Shown here: in pieces, positions 17,724 to 27,500 of the stretch | Position numbering within the stretch: the first letter of the stretch is position 1 | How the letters are laid out: each line of letters opens with the position of its first letter | Assembly (NCBI GenBank): GCA_031272405.1 | Contig: JAISTW010000050.1 | Span: 1 to 64,000 of the forward strand | Length of the DNA: 64,000 nt | DNA from: Desulfovibrio sp. | GTDB taxonomy: Bacteria; Desulfobacterota; Desulfovibrionia; Desulfovibrionales; Desulfovibrionaceae | Reading direction: 5' to 3' | Position numbers and translations under genes: made by a program | Notes under the pieces: generated by a model | Told to the model about the DNA's origin: nothing | The model's database searches: none | The model's input: only the letters and a program-made list of their open reading frames with translations

Positions 17724-18950
17724 ATGAATTTTGAACTTTTTGTCGCCCTGCGTTATCTCTTTTCGCGGCGCAGGCAGACTTTCATATACGTCATCTCCGT
17801 CATGTCCATTCTGGGCGTTGCCTTGGGCGTCGGGGCTCTGGTTGTTGTGCTGGGTGTTTACAACGGCCTCACCACGGATATGCGCGACAAAATACTCGGC
17901 GCCAACGCTCACGGAGTCGTGCTCTCGCACCTGCCTTCGGCTTTTGAAAACAACGGCGAGCTGAGCCGGCGCATTGCCGGCGTGCCGGGCGTTACCGCAG
18001 AATTGCCCTTCATATACACAGAGGTTATGCTTTCAGCCGGAAACGGCGTCAAAGGCATCGTACTGCGCGGCGTGGAGCCTGACAAGGCGGAGCGTGTGCT
18101 GACCCTGCTCAGCCGCATGCAGTACGGATCCGTACGGGACCTTGAACGTGAAGGCGCGCCCGGCATTATCGTGGGGGCCGAATTGGCCCGCCGGCTCGCC
18201 CTCGCGCCGGGCAGCCGCGTCAATCTGCTTTCCCCTTCCGGGCAAAAGAGTACGACCGGTTATTCTCCGCGGGTGCGTCCCTTTGAAGTCGTGGGTATTT
18301 TCAAGACCGGCATGTTCGAATATGATTCCTCTCTGGCTTTCGTCACCTTGTCCGCCGCCCGCGATATCCTTGGCCTGCCCCCGGATTTTCTCTCCGGCGT
18401 CGAAATCACGGTCTCGGATGTTTTTCAGGCCGACAAAATCGCCGACAGCTTGGCCCGGACGCTGGGCGCGCCCTTTTACGTGCGCACCTGGATGGACATG
18501 AACGCCAATCTTTTTGCGGCCCTCAAACTGGAAAAATTCGGCATGTTTATTCTGTTGGCAATGGTAGTGCTCATTGGCTCTTTTTCCATCGTCACCAGTC
18601 TTGTCATGCTGGTCATGGAAAAAACGCGCGATATCGCCATTATGATGTCCATGGGGGCAACATCCGGAAAAATCCGGCGCATTTTCATGCTGCAGGGATC
18701 CATCATCGGGATCATGGGCACCTTGCTGGGCTACGCCCTGGGCTTTGCCCTGGGTTTTCTGCTCAAACGCTATCAGTTCATCAAGCTGCCAGACAATGTG
18801 TACACAACAGATCATCTGCCCATCATCATCACGGCCCCGGACGTGGCCCTGGTGGGGGTGAGCGCCCTGGCGCTCTGCTTTTTGGCAACCCTGTATCCGG
18901 CCCGACAGGCGGCGCGGCTCAATCCGGCCGAAGCCCTGCGCTACGAATGA
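17724..18950 (+). CDS. lolC: Lipoprotein-releasing ABC transporter permease LolC/E
   Basis: Inner-membrane subunit that extracts outer-membrane lipoproteins for LolA. 408 residues, one N-terminal membrane segment ([22 protein letters not shown], with the LolC-type start [14 protein letters not shown]), a large periplasmic domain of about 230 residues, and three C-terminal segments, the MacB/FtsX topology. The ATG at 17724 is used because the homology begins there. Its stop overlaps lolD by four bases. Only one LolC/E-type gene is present, so a homodimer (LolF-like) arrangement is expected. Confidence 0.94.
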   Translation: MNFELFVALRYLFSRRRQTFIYVISVMSILGVALGVGALVVVLGVYNGLTTDMRDKILGANAHGVVLSHLPSAFENNGELSRRIAGVPGVTAELPFIYTEVMLSAGNGVKGIVLRGVEPDKAERVLTLLSRMQYGSVRDLEREGAPGIIVGAELARRLALAPGSRVNLLSPSGQKSTTGYSPRVRPFEVVGIFKTGMFEYDSSLAFVTLSAARDILGLPPDFLSGVEITVSDVFQADKIADSLARTLGAPFYVRTWMDMNANLFAALKLEKFGMFILLAMVVLIGSFSIVTSLVMLVMEKTRDIAIMMSMGATSGKIRRIFMLQGSIIGIMGTLLGYALGFALGFLLKRYQFIKLPDNVYTTDHLPIIITAPDVALVGVSALALCFLATLYPARQAARLNPAEALRYE

Positions 18951-19675
18951 CCGCGGATCTGTATACATTTTCAGGAGTGGGGAAAAAATTTTCAGCTCCG
19001 GGAGAGGAACTTGAAATTTTCAGCAATATCAGTTTTTCCATACAGGAAGGGGAGTCCCTGGCCATTGTGGGCGCTTCCGGCTCCGGCAAATCTTCCCTTC
19101 TGCATCTTATGGGAGCGCTGGACACCCCCACAAGCGGAAAAATCTTCTTTGAAGGCGATGATATGGCGGTAATGAGTCTGGAGGCGAAAGCGGCTTTTCG
19201 CAACAAGACGCTGGGCTTTGTCTTCCAGTTCCACCACCTCCTGCCGGAATTTTCGGCGGTGGAAAATGTGGCCATGCCGGCGGTGATAAACGGCGCGCGC
19301 CCAACGGACGCCCTGCCCGAGGCGACGCGCCTGCTGGAGCGCATGGGCCTGGGCGCGAGGATACACAGCAAAACGACGACGTTGTCCGGCGGTGAGCGAC
19401 AACGGGTAGCCATAGCGCGGGCTGTTTTCCTGCATCCGCGTGTTTTGCTGGCCGACGAGCCTACCGGCAATCTGGACGAAAACACGGGAACCTCGGTCAA
19501 CAACCTGCTGCGGGAACTCAACCGGGAACGCGCCATGACCCTGGTTGTGGTGACTCACAACAGAGAACTGGCGGCCGGCATGGACCGCGTTATGGAGCTG
19601 AAAGCCGGCAGACTGCTGCAACAGGACATGACGAACCAGACGCTGATGAGGCGACAACAGGCAACGCACCATTGA
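18947..19675 (+). CDS. lolD: Lipoprotein-releasing ABC transporter ATPase
   Basis: Cytoplasmic ATPase of the lipoprotein release complex, 242 residues. Walker [10 protein letters not shown], LolD-specific [20 protein letters not shown], signature [14 protein letters not shown], Walker [14 protein letters not shown]-loop VVTHNRE. Overlaps lolC (ATGA). The C-terminal tail (about 15 residues past the core) is longer than usual. The downstream bamA start is 25 bases away, so outer-membrane lipoprotein and protein assembly genes are in one operon. Confidence 0.96.
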   Translation: MTADLYTFSGVGKKFSAPGEELEIFSNISFSIQEGESLAIVGASGSGKSSLLHLMGALDTPTSGKIFFEGDDMAVMSLEAKAAFRNKTLGFVFQFHHLLPEFSAVENVAMPAVINGARPTDALPEATRLLERMGLGARIHSKTTTLSGGERQRVAIARAVFLHPRVLLADEPTGNLDENTGTSVNNLLRELNRERAMTLVVVTHNRELAAGMDRVMELKAGRLLQQDMTNQTLMRRQQATHH

Positions 19676-19700
19676 GGCGACAGCACAGGCGGAGAATCGT

Positions 19701-22451
19701 ATGAAAAAATTCCATCACTGTCCGACAAAAATTTTTCGCAACATTCTTTGTTGCCTGACCCTCGCGGCGATTGTGGTTGCGCCGTATGCCGCGCGGGCCG
19801 CCCAAAACCCAACGGTGCTCATTGTGCCTTTCCAGGCCAACGCCGGCCCGGAAATGCCCAACGCCTCACAGAGTATCCCGAGCATAATCGCCGAGCAGAT
19901 CAAGCAAAGCGGTCTCGTCCCCGTGCCCATGAACCGCGCGTCTTCTCTCCTCCGCTCCTCCAGCGGCTCCGTCAACCTGGCTGCCGCCCGCGAAATGGGG
20001 AAAAAGGCGGGAGCCGACCTCGTCATCTACGGTTCCTTCAATCAGATAGGCGAGGGGTTCAGCATGCAGACGCGCCTTGTCCCCGTCAAACAAGGCGAGG
20101 CCGCGCCGCTCTCTTATGAACGGCCCAGCCTCACAGCCCTGACCGAATGCGCGGCGGACCTGGCCGGCAAGGCCGCCGCCATGCTGAACAGCGGGAAAGC
20201 GGCCCCGGAGGATCGGACAGTATTGGTGCCCATGCGCGGCGCCGCTCCGGCCGGGGGCATTGCCGACATTCAGATACGCGGCATGAAAGTGATGGATCCG
20301 GATATGGTGCTCATGCGCCTTACCGTGCGCAAAGGGGACAAGCCGGACGCGAACGCCATCAATGAGGAAGTCAAGCGCATTTGGGAAATGGGCTATTTCA
20401 GCGATGTCCAGGCATCCATGGAAGGCGGCGTTCTGGTCTTCACCGTGACGGAAAAGCCACGCATTGAAAACATTGTCGTGGAAGGCGCGGGAGACATTGA
20501 CAAAGACGACGTCCTGGGCGCCATGGGCACCAAGACGGGCAACTCGCTCAACGAGCAGATGCTCTCCGACGACCTGCAGAAAATCACTGAACTTTACCGC
20601 AAAGAAGGCTACTATTTGGCCAAGGCGGATTACAGACTCGAACAACGTCCAGGCGGCCAGGGCGCGGTGCTCACCATATCCATCACGGAAGGGAAAAAAC
20701 TCTACATCAAGGAAGTCAAGGTTGATGGCCTCAAACAGCTCAAACAAAGCGACATGAAAGACTATATGGCCCTGCGGCCGCGCAACATCATTTCTTTCAT
20801 CACCGGCACGGGCACGCTCAAGGAGGAATATCTGGAGCGGGACACCAACGCCATTGCCGCTTACGGCCTCAACGAGGGCTTTGTGGATATTCAGGTCTCC
20901 GCGCCGCAAGTTGACTACAGGGAAGACGGCATCTACATCACCTTCCACGTGTCCGAAGGCGAACGCTACAAAGTGCGCAGCGTCAACTTCGCCGGCGACG
21001 TCATAGCGGACGAGGACAAAATGCTGGATGTGGTGCAGATGGACGAATGGCAGAAAGACAATTCCTATTTTTCCCTGACCGTCATGCAGGAAGATTCCAA
21101 ACGCCTCACGGACTTCTATGCGGACAAAGGCTACGCCTTCGCCGAAGTCGACACCAAGATACTCAAGGCCGACGACGGCAGTCCACTGCTTGACGTGGGT
21201 TATGTCATTACCAAGAAAAACAAGGTGTTCATTCGTCGTCTCTCTGTGGAGGGCAACGTCAAAACGCGCGACAACGTCATCTTGCGCGAAATGCGGCTCG
21301 GCGACGGCGACATGTACCAGGCGTCCAAATTGCAGCGTTCCACAGAACGCCTGAACAGACTGCGCTATTTCGCGGCTGTGGACACGGAACTCATCCCCAC
21401 GGGCCGGGAGGACGAAGTAGACCTCAAGATAAAGGTCAAAGAAGCGAACACAGGCGCCCTCATGGGCGGCATAGGCTATTCCACCTATTATGACGTGGGC
21501 GTTTCCGCCTCCATTATGGAACGCAACCTTTTCGGCCGGGGCTATTGGCTCCAGCTCCAGGGCTTTTTTTCCTGGCGGCGCACATCGGGCGTGCTGTCAT
21601 TCACAAACCCGCGCGTTTACGACACCGACCTTTCCATAGGCAACGACATTTACTATATCCACGACTACTGGGACGACTTCACCAAGGATACCGTGGGCGA
21701 CACCATCAACTTCAACTATCCTGTCGGCGAATACACCACCGCCGGCGTGAGTTATCGCCTGGAACGCTACGAGTTGTACGATGTGGACGACTACGCCTCG
21801 CCGTATATATCCGACTACAAGGGAACCAACTGGACAAGCGCCATATCCGGCCGGATTCTGCGCGACACCACCGATGCCAAGGACAGACCCACCAAGGGCA
21901 CCATCTCCCGCCTGTGGGCTGAATACGGCGGCGGCGGGTTGGGCGGCACAGACAATTTCGTCAAGGCGGTGGCCGACTGGCAGGGCTTTATCTCCTTCAA
22001 CCCGCAAAACACCTTTCATGTGCGCGGGCGACTTGGCGGAGTTTTCCAGAACACGTCGGACAGAGTGCCGGTGTTCGAGCGTTTCTGGCTCGGCGGCATG
22101 GACACCATACGCGGCTACAGCTACAGCGACATCTCTCCCCGCGACTACAAATACGGCGGAGAACATGTGGGCGGAGACCGCATGGGCATATTCAATATCG
22201 AGTATATATGGACATTCCAGAAAGACATCGGCCTTGCCCTGGTGCCCTTCCTTGACGGTGGATTCAATATTGATCAGAAGACTATGGGCGACAATCTGGA
22301 CAAATACTGGGTTTATTCCACGGGGCTGGAGTTGCGCTGGCGCTCGCCGATGGGCGATCTGCGCATAGCCTACGGCATCCCCCTGTCTCAGGACTATGAC
22401 AAGGAACGGGAACAGGGTCGTCTGGAGTTCAGCATGGGGCAATTCTTCTGA
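19701..22451 (+). CDS. bamA: Outer membrane protein assembly factor BamA with N-terminal extension
   Basis: Central component that inserts beta-barrels into the outer membrane. 916 residues, about 100-150 longer than enterobacterial BamA. Signal peptide to about residue 33, then an extra domain at about 35-190 (PTVLIVPFQANAGPEMP..., SIIAEQIKQSG, GADLVIYGSFNQIG) that resembles the N-terminal domain of TolB/CsgG-like proteins. POTRA repeats follow (about 200-560; for example IENIVVEGAGDIDKDD, VFIRRLSVEGNVKTRDNVIL), then the barrel with the loop-6 motif IRGYSY and terminal MGQFF. GGAG lies before the ATG. The extension is the unusual part; its role is not known to me. Confidence 0.96.
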   Translation: MKKFHHCPTKIFRNILCCLTLAAIVVAPYAARAAQNPTVLIVPFQANAGPEMPNASQSIPSIIAEQIKQSGLVPVPMNRASSLLRSSSGSVNLAAAREMGKKAGADLVIYGSFNQIGEGFSMQTRLVPVKQGEAAPLSYERPSLTALTECAADLAGKAAAMLNSGKAAPEDRTVLVPMRGAAPAGGIADIQIRGMKVMDPDMVLMRLTVRKGDKPDANAINEEVKRIWEMGYFSDVQASMEGGVLVFTVTEKPRIENIVVEGAGDIDKDDVLGAMGTKTGNSLNEQMLSDDLQKITELYRKEGYYLAKADYRLEQRPGGQGAVLTISITEGKKLYIKEVKVDGLKQLKQSDMKDYMALRPRNIISFITGTGTLKEEYLERDTNAIAAYGLNEGFVDIQVSAPQVDYREDGIYITFHVSEGERYKVRSVNFAGDVIADEDKMLDVVQMDEWQKDNSYFSLTVMQEDSKRLTDFYADKGYAFAEVDTKILKADDGSPLLDVGYVITKKNKVFIRRLSVEGNVKTRDNVILREMRLGDGDMYQASKLQRSTERLNRLRYFAAVDTELIPTGREDEVDLKIKVKEANTGALMGGIGYSTYYDVGVSASIMERNLFGRGYWLQLQGFFSWRRTSGVLSFTNPRVYDTDLSIGNDIYYIHDYWDDFTKDTVGDTINFNYPVGEYTTAGVSYRLERYELYDVDDYASPYISDYKGTNWTSAISGRILRDTTDAKDRPTKGTISRLWAEYGGGGLGGTDNFVKAVADWQGFISFNPQNTFHVRGRLGGVFQNTSDRVPVFERFWLGGMDTIRGYSYSDISPRDYKYGGEHVGGDRMGIFNIEYIWTFQKDIGLALVPFLDGGFNIDQKTMGDNLDKYWVYSTGLELRWRSPMGDLRIAYGIPLSQDYDKEREQGRLEFSMGQFF

Positions 22452-22481
22452 TCCGGCGCGCAATGACAAAAAGGAGAACCA

Positions 22482-23087
22482 GTGAAACATCTGCTGCTTA
22501 CACTGTGCCTGGTTTTGGCTCTGGCCCTGACGGCTCCGTTCGCCGGCGCGGCTTCCGGCGGGGCCGCTGAAAAACGCATGACCCTGCCCAAGCCGACCGT
22601 GAGCGGCGGCATGCCCTTGATGAATGCCCTCGCGGCACGCAAAAGCACCCGGAGCTTTGACAGCAGGGCCATCAGCGAACAGAATTTGAGCAATCTGCTC
22701 TGGGCGGCCTGGGGTATCAACCGGACGGACGGAAAACGCACCGTGCCTACTTCCCGCAACAGGCAGGAAGCCGCGCTCTTCGCGGTGCTGGAAAGCGGCG
22801 TCTGGCGCTATGAAGCGGCCGACAACAGTCTGACGCTCGTTGTGGTCGGAGACGCGCGCGGGCGGTTCGGCGGCGCTCCGCTGACGTTAATATTCGCCGC
22901 CAAAGCCGGGGACGATGGGGGCATGCACGCCGGTTCCATGTATCAAAATGTCGGGTTGTACTGCGCTTCCGTGGGCCTGGGCAATGTGGTCAAGACAACG
23001 GGCAGGGCTGAATTCGCCCCAACCCAGCTCAAGCTGCCGGACGAATACAAGGTGTATGTGGTGCAGTCCGTCGGCTGGCCAAAATAA
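22482..23087 (+). CDS. Secreted nitroreductase-family (SagB-like) protein
   Basis: 201 residues, predicted flavin-dependent oxidoreductase fold exported to the periplasm. Signal peptide ending near FAGAASGG, then ARKSTRSFDSRAISEQNLSNLLWAAWGINR, the FMN-contacting start of the nitroreductase family, and GSMYQNVGLYCASVGLGNVV later. GTG start fixed by AAGGAGAA 5 bases upstream. Nitroreductases are mostly cytoplasmic, so a Sec signal is noteworthy but seen in anaerobes. Substrate unknown. It follows bamA by 30 bases and is probably co-transcribed. Confidence 0.82.
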   Translation: MKHLLLTLCLVLALALTAPFAGAASGGAAEKRMTLPKPTVSGGMPLMNALAARKSTRSFDSRAISEQNLSNLLWAAWGINRTDGKRTVPTSRNRQEAALFAVLESGVWRYEAADNSLTLVVVGDARGRFGGAPLTLIFAAKAGDDGGMHAGSMYQNVGLYCASVGLGNVVKTTGRAEFAPTQLKLPDEYKVYVVQSVGWPK

Positions 23088-23124
23088 GTCAACCCATTGA
23101 TTTTGTCGCGAACAGGCTGATCGC

Positions 23125-24252
23125 ATGTTTGTTCTGCTGCTCGGCCTGCTTGTCTTTCTCTGGTTGCTTGTCAGGGCGTTGCTGCCGTTGTCGCTTCCCC
23201 GGGGGGTGAAAGCGGTTGTTGCCGTCCTGCTCTTCATCTTTTCCTTTCAGCATTTTTTTTACCGATATTTTTTGGGCGGCATGGCCTCCCCGGAACTGCC
23301 CTTCCCGTTGCTGCTGCTCGCCACCGGCGTCTTTGTCGCGCTGCTTTTCCTGTTTCTGCTCACTCTGACCTGGGATATTGTCCTTGTCCTCAACCGGCTT
23401 CGCATGGGGACAAGGCGGCGCGGCGCTTTTTCGCCGGGCAGGCGGCAGGCCGTCATGACCTGTCTGGCCGTCATCCCGGCTGTTTGCGGCGTGCGCAACG
23501 CTCTGGCCGTGCCTGAAATCCGGCGTCTGGAGACGGCCCTGCCCGCATTGCCCGCGGCGCTGGACGGCCTCACCATCGCGCAGATCAGCGATTTGCATGT
23601 GAGTTCGCTGTTGCACGCCCCGCGTGTGCGGGCGATTGTGGACGGAGTGAATGCCCTCAAGCCGGACATTGTCGTCTTCACCGGGGATATGGTGGACGGT
23701 TTTCCCGACAGGCGGGCCGAGGGCGTGGCGCCGTTGCGGGATTTGCGCGCGGCGCGCGGAATTTTTGCCTGCGCCGGCAATCACGAATATTATGCGGATT
23801 TTAATGCCTGGATGCGGGTGTTCCCCAACCTCGGCATTCACACGCTCCTGAATACACATCGGACACTGCCCGTCAACGGGGAGAATCTTGTCCTGGCCGG
23901 CGTGACGGACATTGTGGCCCCGCGTTTCGGTTTGCCCCCGCCGGACACGCGGGCCGCGCTGGCCGGCGCTCCAGAGGACGCCTTCACCGTTCTGCTGGAC
24001 CACAGGCCGATAAACGCGGCCGCCAATGCCGAAGCCGGGGCGGATCTGCAACTTTCCGGCCACACTCACGGCGGTCAGATTTTGGGCATGACAGCCCTTG
24101 TGGCCGCTTACAATCAGGGCTATCTTTACGGCTGGTATCAGCGCGGCAACATGAAGCTCTATGTCAGTTCCGGAGCCGGATTGTGGAGCGGCTTGCCGGT
24201 GCGCCTCGGCGTGCCTTCGGAAATAGCGGTCTTGACCTTGCGCAGGGGCTGA
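23125..24252 (+). CDS. Membrane-anchored metallophosphoesterase (YkuE/YaeI type)
   Basis: 375 residues. About four hydrophobic segments occupy residues 1-115, then a calcineurin-like phosphoesterase domain with QISDLHVSS, FTGDMVDG, CAGNHEYY, and GHTHGGQ, the full dimetal ligand set. Members act on nucleotide-sugar or phospholipid substrates such as UDP-diacylglucosamine-like lipids, but no substrate can be assigned here. Follows the nitroreductase gene by 37 bases. Confidence 0.88.
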   Translation: MFVLLLGLLVFLWLLVRALLPLSLPRGVKAVVAVLLFIFSFQHFFYRYFLGGMASPELPFPLLLLATGVFVALLFLFLLTLTWDIVLVLNRLRMGTRRRGAFSPGRRQAVMTCLAVIPAVCGVRNALAVPEIRRLETALPALPAALDGLTIAQISDLHVSSLLHAPRVRAIVDGVNALKPDIVVFTGDMVDGFPDRRAEGVAPLRDLRAARGIFACAGNHEYYADFNAWMRVFPNLGIHTLLNTHRTLPVNGENLVLAGVTDIVAPRFGLPPPDTRAALAGAPEDAFTVLLDHRPINAAANAEAGADLQLSGHTHGGQILGMTALVAAYNQGYLYGWYQRGNMKLYVSSGAGLWSGLPVRLGVPSEIAVLTLRRG

Positions 24253-24261
24253 ACTGCGGAC

Positions 24262-24579
24262 ATGGAAAGCGATTGCCTGCTCGTCACTGTGGAACGCGGT
24301 CGTACGGCCATGTTTCGCTTCCTGCTTGAAGCCCATGAAAATTTGGCCTATTTCACCGTTCTGGAACGCGGGACAGCCCTGCTCAAAGTGATCTTTGCGC
24401 CCCAGCAACGCACTCAGGTGCTGGCCGCCCTGGAAGAAATATCCGCCGCGGTTCCCCTGCAAATCAAGGAATGGCCGGCCTCCGCGAACAGAAGAGAAAG
24501 TTGCGCCCGGCAGGTTCGGGAGATACGTGCCGGGCGCGAGGGCGGGACGCGTATTACCCCTAACCGCGCCCCGTCCTGA
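24262..24579 (+). CDS. Small DUF4911-like protein
   Basis: 105 residues, starting 9 bases after the phosphoesterase gene. The first about 70 residues (LLVTVERGRTAMFRFLLEAHENLAYFTVLERG) look like a small alpha/beta domain of the DUF4911 kind, which I associate with Desulfovibrio-type genomes; the family call is from memory of its appearance, not a search. The Arg-rich last 35 residues are probably disordered. Function unknown. Confidence 0.6.
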   Translation: MESDCLLVTVERGRTAMFRFLLEAHENLAYFTVLERGTALLKVIFAPQQRTQVLAALEEISAAVPLQIKEWPASANRRESCARQVREIRAGREGGTRITPNRAPS

Positions 24580-24590
24580 TTCGGGAATTT

Positions 24591-27500
24591 CTATCCGCCG
24601 CCGTCCGTGGATGCGTTGAGGGCATTGATGGCGTTCTGCGTGTCCTGGCTCAGGGAATCGGCCTCCACCACGACGACCATGCCCCCGTTTTCCCCTTTGC
24701 CCACAAACTCGGCGTGCTCGTGACCGTCCTTGTCCGTGCTGCCCTTGTACTCCCACCCGTCCGCGCCCATGTCGACCTTGACGCCGTCGCCGTCCACTGT
24801 GATGCCGATCTGGGTCAGATCGTTGACTTTGGATACATCCACGCCGCCCACGGCGATTTCCATATCCTTGTGGTCGTCCAGCAGGTTGTTCATGTTGCTG
24901 AGCAGGGAGTCCAGGGAACCGGTCCCGTCCACAAGCAGGGCGTCAATGCCGTCGCCGCCGGAAATCGTGTCGGTTGGGTGATAGACGATGAGGTCATTGC
25001 CTGCGCCGCCGTGGATTTCGTTGCTGCCCGCCCCACCGTCCAGGTAATCGTTGCCGTCGCCGCCATAGAGAACGTCATTGCCGTCGCCGCCGTCCAGGAA
25101 GTCGTCGCCGCCGCGGCCGAAAAGCCTGTCGTCGCCGTCGCCGCCGAAGATCGTATTGTTGCCGCTGTCGCCGTAGACAATATCGTTGCCGTCAAGGGCG
25201 TCAATGCTGCCGGCGCTGGCGGAAGCCAGCAGAATGTCATCTCCGGCGGTCGCTAGCGGAGCGGTATCATGCACCTCCACCAGCAGGTATTGGTCGCCCT
25301 TGGTGTAGAGATGGTAATCCGCGCCGTCCAGGTGGACGCTTTCCGGGCTGCCCCAGCCCTTTGTCGGGTCGACGTTGACCGTGTCGTTGGCGTCCGCGCG
25401 GATGATCAGCCCGGTATTCAGCCCGGCGTGGTCATCCAGCATGGCCTGGAAGGCGGCGGCGGCGCCCGCGAAGTAGCCGCGCAGATCGCCGCCCAGGCTG
25501 TCGTCGCCGTTGGGCAGGGCGTCGAGGTTGAAGGTGAGAACATTGGCCCTGGCCTCGCCCACATTGGCGCTGGTCGCGTCGCGCAGGTCGAGAATTTCGA
25601 TGCCCTTGATCGTGTTTCCGGCCAGCAGAGAACTCAGGTTGATCGCTCCGGCGTCGTAGCCCAGGTTCAGGGCGTCTATGCCGTCGCCGCCGTCAATGGT
25701 CGCGCGGCCAAGAGAGCCGCCGACGGCGATACGGTCGTCGCCCGCGCCCGTGCTGACGGAAACGGAGGCCAAACGCTCGCCCAATACTACTGAGGTAGCG
25801 GAAACGGAAAGGTCGCCGCCGATGAGTACGGTGTCGTTGTGCTCCCCTTCGCCGGTTGTGATGGTGACCCTGCCTGCCGACTCGCCGTGCAGGTCGCGGT
25901 ACCCGTACGCTTTGACGTCGCCGTCAATGACGATGGTCTTCTCTCCGCCGTCCCCGGCGTCAATGACAACATCGGCAACATTCGACGAGCCGCCCGTATT
26001 GGCCGTGACGCCGCCGCCGATGTGGATGGAGTCCTCGCCCGCGCCCGTGGAAATGGTGATGTCGTTGTCGCTGCCTATCCCTCCGGCGGTGACGGAGCCG
26101 CTGATGTTCAGCTTGTCGTTGTCGTTCAGGCCGCTGCCGCCGAGATCAATGGTGCTCCCCGACTGGCTGTAAACGGTCACATCCCCGTTGATGTTGACCG
26201 TGTCGCTGCCTTCGCCGGTGATGATGTGGGAATAGCTCAGGCCGCCGCCTATGTTCACGACGTCGTCGTCCGGCTGGTCCGCGCCGATCGCCCCGGCGGT
26301 GTTGATGGTGCTGCCCGCGACCTTGCCGCCTATGTTCACGGCGTCCGAGCCCTCGCCGGTGATGATGGAGCCGCCGAAGGTTCCGCCTATGTTCACCGTG
26401 TCCGCGCCGTCCTTGGCATCAGCGGGGTCCGTCGCGGATTTGCCCGTGTTGATGACGACGCCGCTCGCGGAACCGCCTATGTTTACGGTATCCGCGCCCG
26501 CGCCGGTAGCCACGGAAACATGGCCGGCGCCCAGACCGCCGACGCCGGCGTGGACGAGACTGCCGCCGATGGTCACGACGTCGTTGCCCTCGCCGCTGCT
26601 GATGTCCACGGCAGCGTAGGACCGCTGCCCGCTCTTATAGCCGTCCGTGGCCTTGATGTCCCCGCCGATGGTGACGGTCTTGTCTCCGCCGCCTCCGGCG
26701 TCAATGTTGACGCTGTTCCTCGCGTAGTAGTAATCGCCCGTATAGGCCGTGACGTCGCCCTTGATGTCTATCGTGTCCGTGCCCTGGCCGCCGGTGATGA
26801 GAAGGGACTGATTGCTGTTGCCCGAAGCCTCCAGGGAGCCGCCCACCAGCAACGTGTCGTCGCCGTCGCCGAGATCCAGTACCGTGCTGGTGGAGTTGCC
26901 GATCCAGTTCGCGTGGACGTCGCCCGCAATGTCCAGCTTATCCGATCCCTCGCCCATATGTACGGTGGAGTCGTACACGCTTTTGTCCACTGTGATGCTG
27001 TCGTTGCCGGCCGCCGTGACCACTGTTGATGTGTACGCGTTTCCGCCTATGTCCACGGTTTTCACGGCCGTATCCGTTGTGGAGGCGGCCGCCGCCGTCG
27101 AACCTTCGCCGGCCAGGATGGAACTGCCCGTCGCGCCGCCGGCCAAGCTGACCACATCCTCACCCGCGCCGGTGATGATGGTGGAACCGCTGAGGGAGTA
27201 GCCGTTGGTTCCGCCGCTGATGGTGACCGTGTCCGTGCCGTCCGCGACAGTTGTGGCGTCCGTCGCGGCTTTGCCCGTATTGATGACGACATTGCGCGCA
27301 ACGCCGTCTATGTTCACGGTATCCTCGCCCGCGCCTGTGGCAAGGACGGCATGGCCGGAGCCCAGACCGCCGACGCCGTCGTGGGCGAAATCGCCGCCGA
27401 TGGTCACGACGTCGTTGCCCTCGCCGCTGCTGATGTCCACGGCAGCGTAGGACCGCTGCCCGCTCTTGTAGCCATCCTTGGCCGTGACGTCCCCGCCGAT

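Noticed and set aside
23089..24756. Minus-strand open frame of 555 codons opposite the metallophosphoesterase
   Set aside because: The plus-strand gene has the complete metal motif set; the antisense is His/Gln-rich noise.
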